Shown here one piece after another: positions 63,016 to 64,000 of a stretch of DNA of 64,000 nucleotides. The notes beneath the pieces are model-generated. The model did no database searches, was not told the origin of the DNA, and saw only the letters and a program-made list of their open reading frames with translations. The translations under genes were made by a program, and so were the position numbers. This DNA is from Streptomyces sp. NBC_00247. GTDB lineage: Bacteria > Actinomycetota > Actinomycetes > Streptomycetales > Streptomycetaceae. The stretch is from positions 2,170,001 through 2,234,000 of the forward strand of contig NZ_CP108093.1 in the NCBI RefSeq assembly GCF_036188265.1, given 5' to 3'. Numbering within the stretch: the first letter of the stretch is position 1; every line of letters begins with the position of its first letter.

Positions 63016-63606
63016 ATGTCCCTCGCCCTTGACCCCGCCGCGCAGGCCCTCCTCTTCACCGAGGCCCGCACCGCCAACACCTTCTCCGACGAGCCGGTGA
63101 CCGACGAGCAGGTCCAGGCGATCTACGAGCTGGTCAAGTACGGCCCCACCGCCTTCAACCAGTCGCCGCTGCGCGTCGTCCTGGTCCGCTCCGAGGAGGG
63201 CCGCGCCCGCCTCGTCGAGCACATGGCCGAGGGCAACCGCCCGAAGACCCTCGCCGCGCCGCTGGTCGCGATCCTCGCCGCCGACAACGAGTTCCACGAG
63301 GAGCTCCCGGCGCTCATGCCGCACTTCCCGCAGGCCAAGGACGCGTTCTTCTCCGAGCGCCCGGTCCGCGAGCAGTCCGCCGCGCTGAACGCCGCACTCC
63401 AGGCCGCCTACTTCATCGTCGGCGTCCGCGCCGCCGGTCTGGCCGCCGGCCCGATGACCGGCTTCGACGCCGCGGGCATCGAGAAGGAGTTCCTCGACAG
63501 CGACCACAAGCTGCTCATGGTCGTCAACATCGGCAAGCCGGGTGAGGACGCCTGGTTCCCGCGCCTGCCGCGCCTGTCGTACGACGAGGTCGTCACCACC
63601 GTCTGA
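63016..63606 (+). CDS. Malonic semialdehyde reductase / RutE-like nitroreductase
   Basis: A 196-residue FMN-dependent oxidoreductase of the nitroreductase fold. FSDEPVTDEQVQAIYELVKY, then GPTAFNQSPLRVVLVRS, is the RutE/HadB-type start. The C-terminus has GPMTGFDAAGIEKEFL and VNIGKPGEDAWFPRLPRLSYDEVV, typical of malonic semialdehyde reductases. RutE reduces the product of uracil degradation; no other rut genes are adjacent, so the native substrate is uncertain. ATG at 63016 with GAAGGTGG 8 bases upstream. Confidence 0.9.
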   Translation: MSLALDPAAQALLFTEARTANTFSDEPVTDEQVQAIYELVKYGPTAFNQSPLRVVLVRSEEGRARLVEHMAEGNRPKTLAAPLVAILAADNEFHEELPALMPHFPQAKDAFFSERPVREQSAALNAALQAAYFIVGVRAAGLAAGPMTGFDAAGIEKEFLDSDHKLLMVVNIGKPGEDAWFPRLPRLSYDEVVTTV

Positions 63607-63635
63607 CCGGTCCGGCCCGGCCGGCCGCGCCCGAC

Positions 63636-63673
63636 GAAAAGCCCGGAACACCTGAAGGTGTTCCGGGCTTTTC
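63636..63673. terminator. Bidirectional hairpin between convergent genes
   Basis: Perfect 18-bp arms (63636-63653, 63656-63673) with a GA spacer. The arms end in AAAA/TTTT, so a T-run follows the stem on both strands, a textbook two-way intrinsic terminator. Confidence 0.9.
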
Positions 63674-63706
63674 GGGTCTCCGGTGCCGCAACGGGCCCGG
63701 CCCGCG

Positions 63707-64000
63707 TCAGGACGTGGTGAGCGCGGCGGCCATCGCGGCCAGCTGCTTCCTGGGCGCGGAGCCGGTGACCACCGTGGTGGAGCCCTCGGCGTTCAGCACC
63801 AGGGCGTCGTACTTCGCACCCTTCCAGTACTGCCATTCCTGGCCCGCGACGGTCTCGGTGCGTCCGGTGTCCTCGGCGTCCTGGCTGACGTCGGGGACGT
63901 AGGCCTTCACGGGAGTCGTGGACTGCTCCACGGCGACGTACTTGCCGTCCGGGTCGATGAAGCCCAGGTGCCAACTGCTGCCCTCGGCACCGTCGTACGA
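63707..64000 (-). CDS. DUF4245-like protein, C-terminal part (truncated by window)
   Basis: Only the last 97 residues are visible; the gene continues beyond 64000. The sequence GFIDPDGKYVAVEQST, DVSQDAEDTGRTETVAGQEW, GSAPRKQLAAMAAALTTS matches the end of DUF4245 proteins, usually about 180-200 residues with one N-terminal membrane helix. Function unknown. No upstream region can be judged. Confidence 0.75.
   Translation of the reverse strand, partial: SYDGAEGSSWHLGFIDPDGKYVAVEQSTTPVKAYVPDVSQDAEDTGRTETVAGQEWQYWKGAKYDALVLNAEGSTTVVTGSAPRKQLAAMAAALTTS

Overview
High-GC DNA whose gene content and order are typical of a Streptomyces chromosome core region: a bldK-type oligopeptide importer followed by a second peptide importer, mycothiol deacetylase mshB, typA, ychF, ppgK, ispH, xseA/xseB, and many SpoIIE-type phosphatases and membrane proteins. 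From memory the order parallels the S. coelicolor stretch from about SCO5126 (mshB) through bldK (SCO5112-5116) to the SCO505x-506x block, running in descending order from left to right. No rRNA, tRNA, CRISPR, integrase or transposase was seen, and no secondary-metabolite cluster.

Layout. 0-6 kb: a two-component system with an ABC exporter (ATPase, permease, histidine kinase, response regulator, all minus). It is split by a plus-strand gene for a membrane-anchored protein with a ChW-like C-terminal domain. 6-13.7 kb: a PG_binding_4 membrane protein, a DUF6113-like membrane protein coupled to mshB, a tiny membrane protein, a divergent S9 peptidase, and a multi-pass membrane protein with a Gly/Pro/Tyr tail. 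14-26.3 kb: two complete peptide ABC importers in tandem, the upstream one being bldKABCDE. Each binding-protein gene is followed by a strong hairpin inside its operon. A short ORF with an ideal ribosome binding site lies upstream of bldKA. 27-32 kb: typA and an unusual long solute-binding lipoprotein. 32-36 kb: an isochorismatase-family hydrolase, a MarR-MFS pair, a MerR-like regulator, and about 1 kb without a gene that carries a dense cluster of ACTGC motifs. 36.7-39.7 kb: a TPM-domain protein and a PspA homologue. 39.8-44 kb: a PAS-GAF-PP2C-ATPase regulator, an RsbW-like ATPase, a Nudix hydrolase and a SPOR-like small protein. 44-49 kb: an NCS1 permease with a Cys-rich tail, a GntR regulator, a threonine-synthase-like enzyme, and a broken cupin gene. 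49-55 kb: a secreted GH65 enzyme, an RsbQ/RsbP-like pair, and an uncharacterised Streptomyces protein. 55.4-64 kb: housekeeping genes (ychF, a DUF6542-like gene, ppgK, ispH, an APC permease, xseA, xseB, a nitroreductase-family enzyme, and a DUF4245-like lipoprotein cut by the window edge).

Themes. Peptide uptake linked to development (bldK) dominates the middle. Partner-switching stress signalling appears three times without a sigma factor or anti-anti-sigma gene nearby. Convergent genes and operon ends are often marked by long, nearly perfect hairpins, the largest a 54-bp perfect palindrome. The least explained segments are the ACTGC-rich leader at 35.6-36.3 kb, the short ORF before bldKA, and the gene that interrupts the two-component operon. 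All family names come from reading the sequence without database searches.
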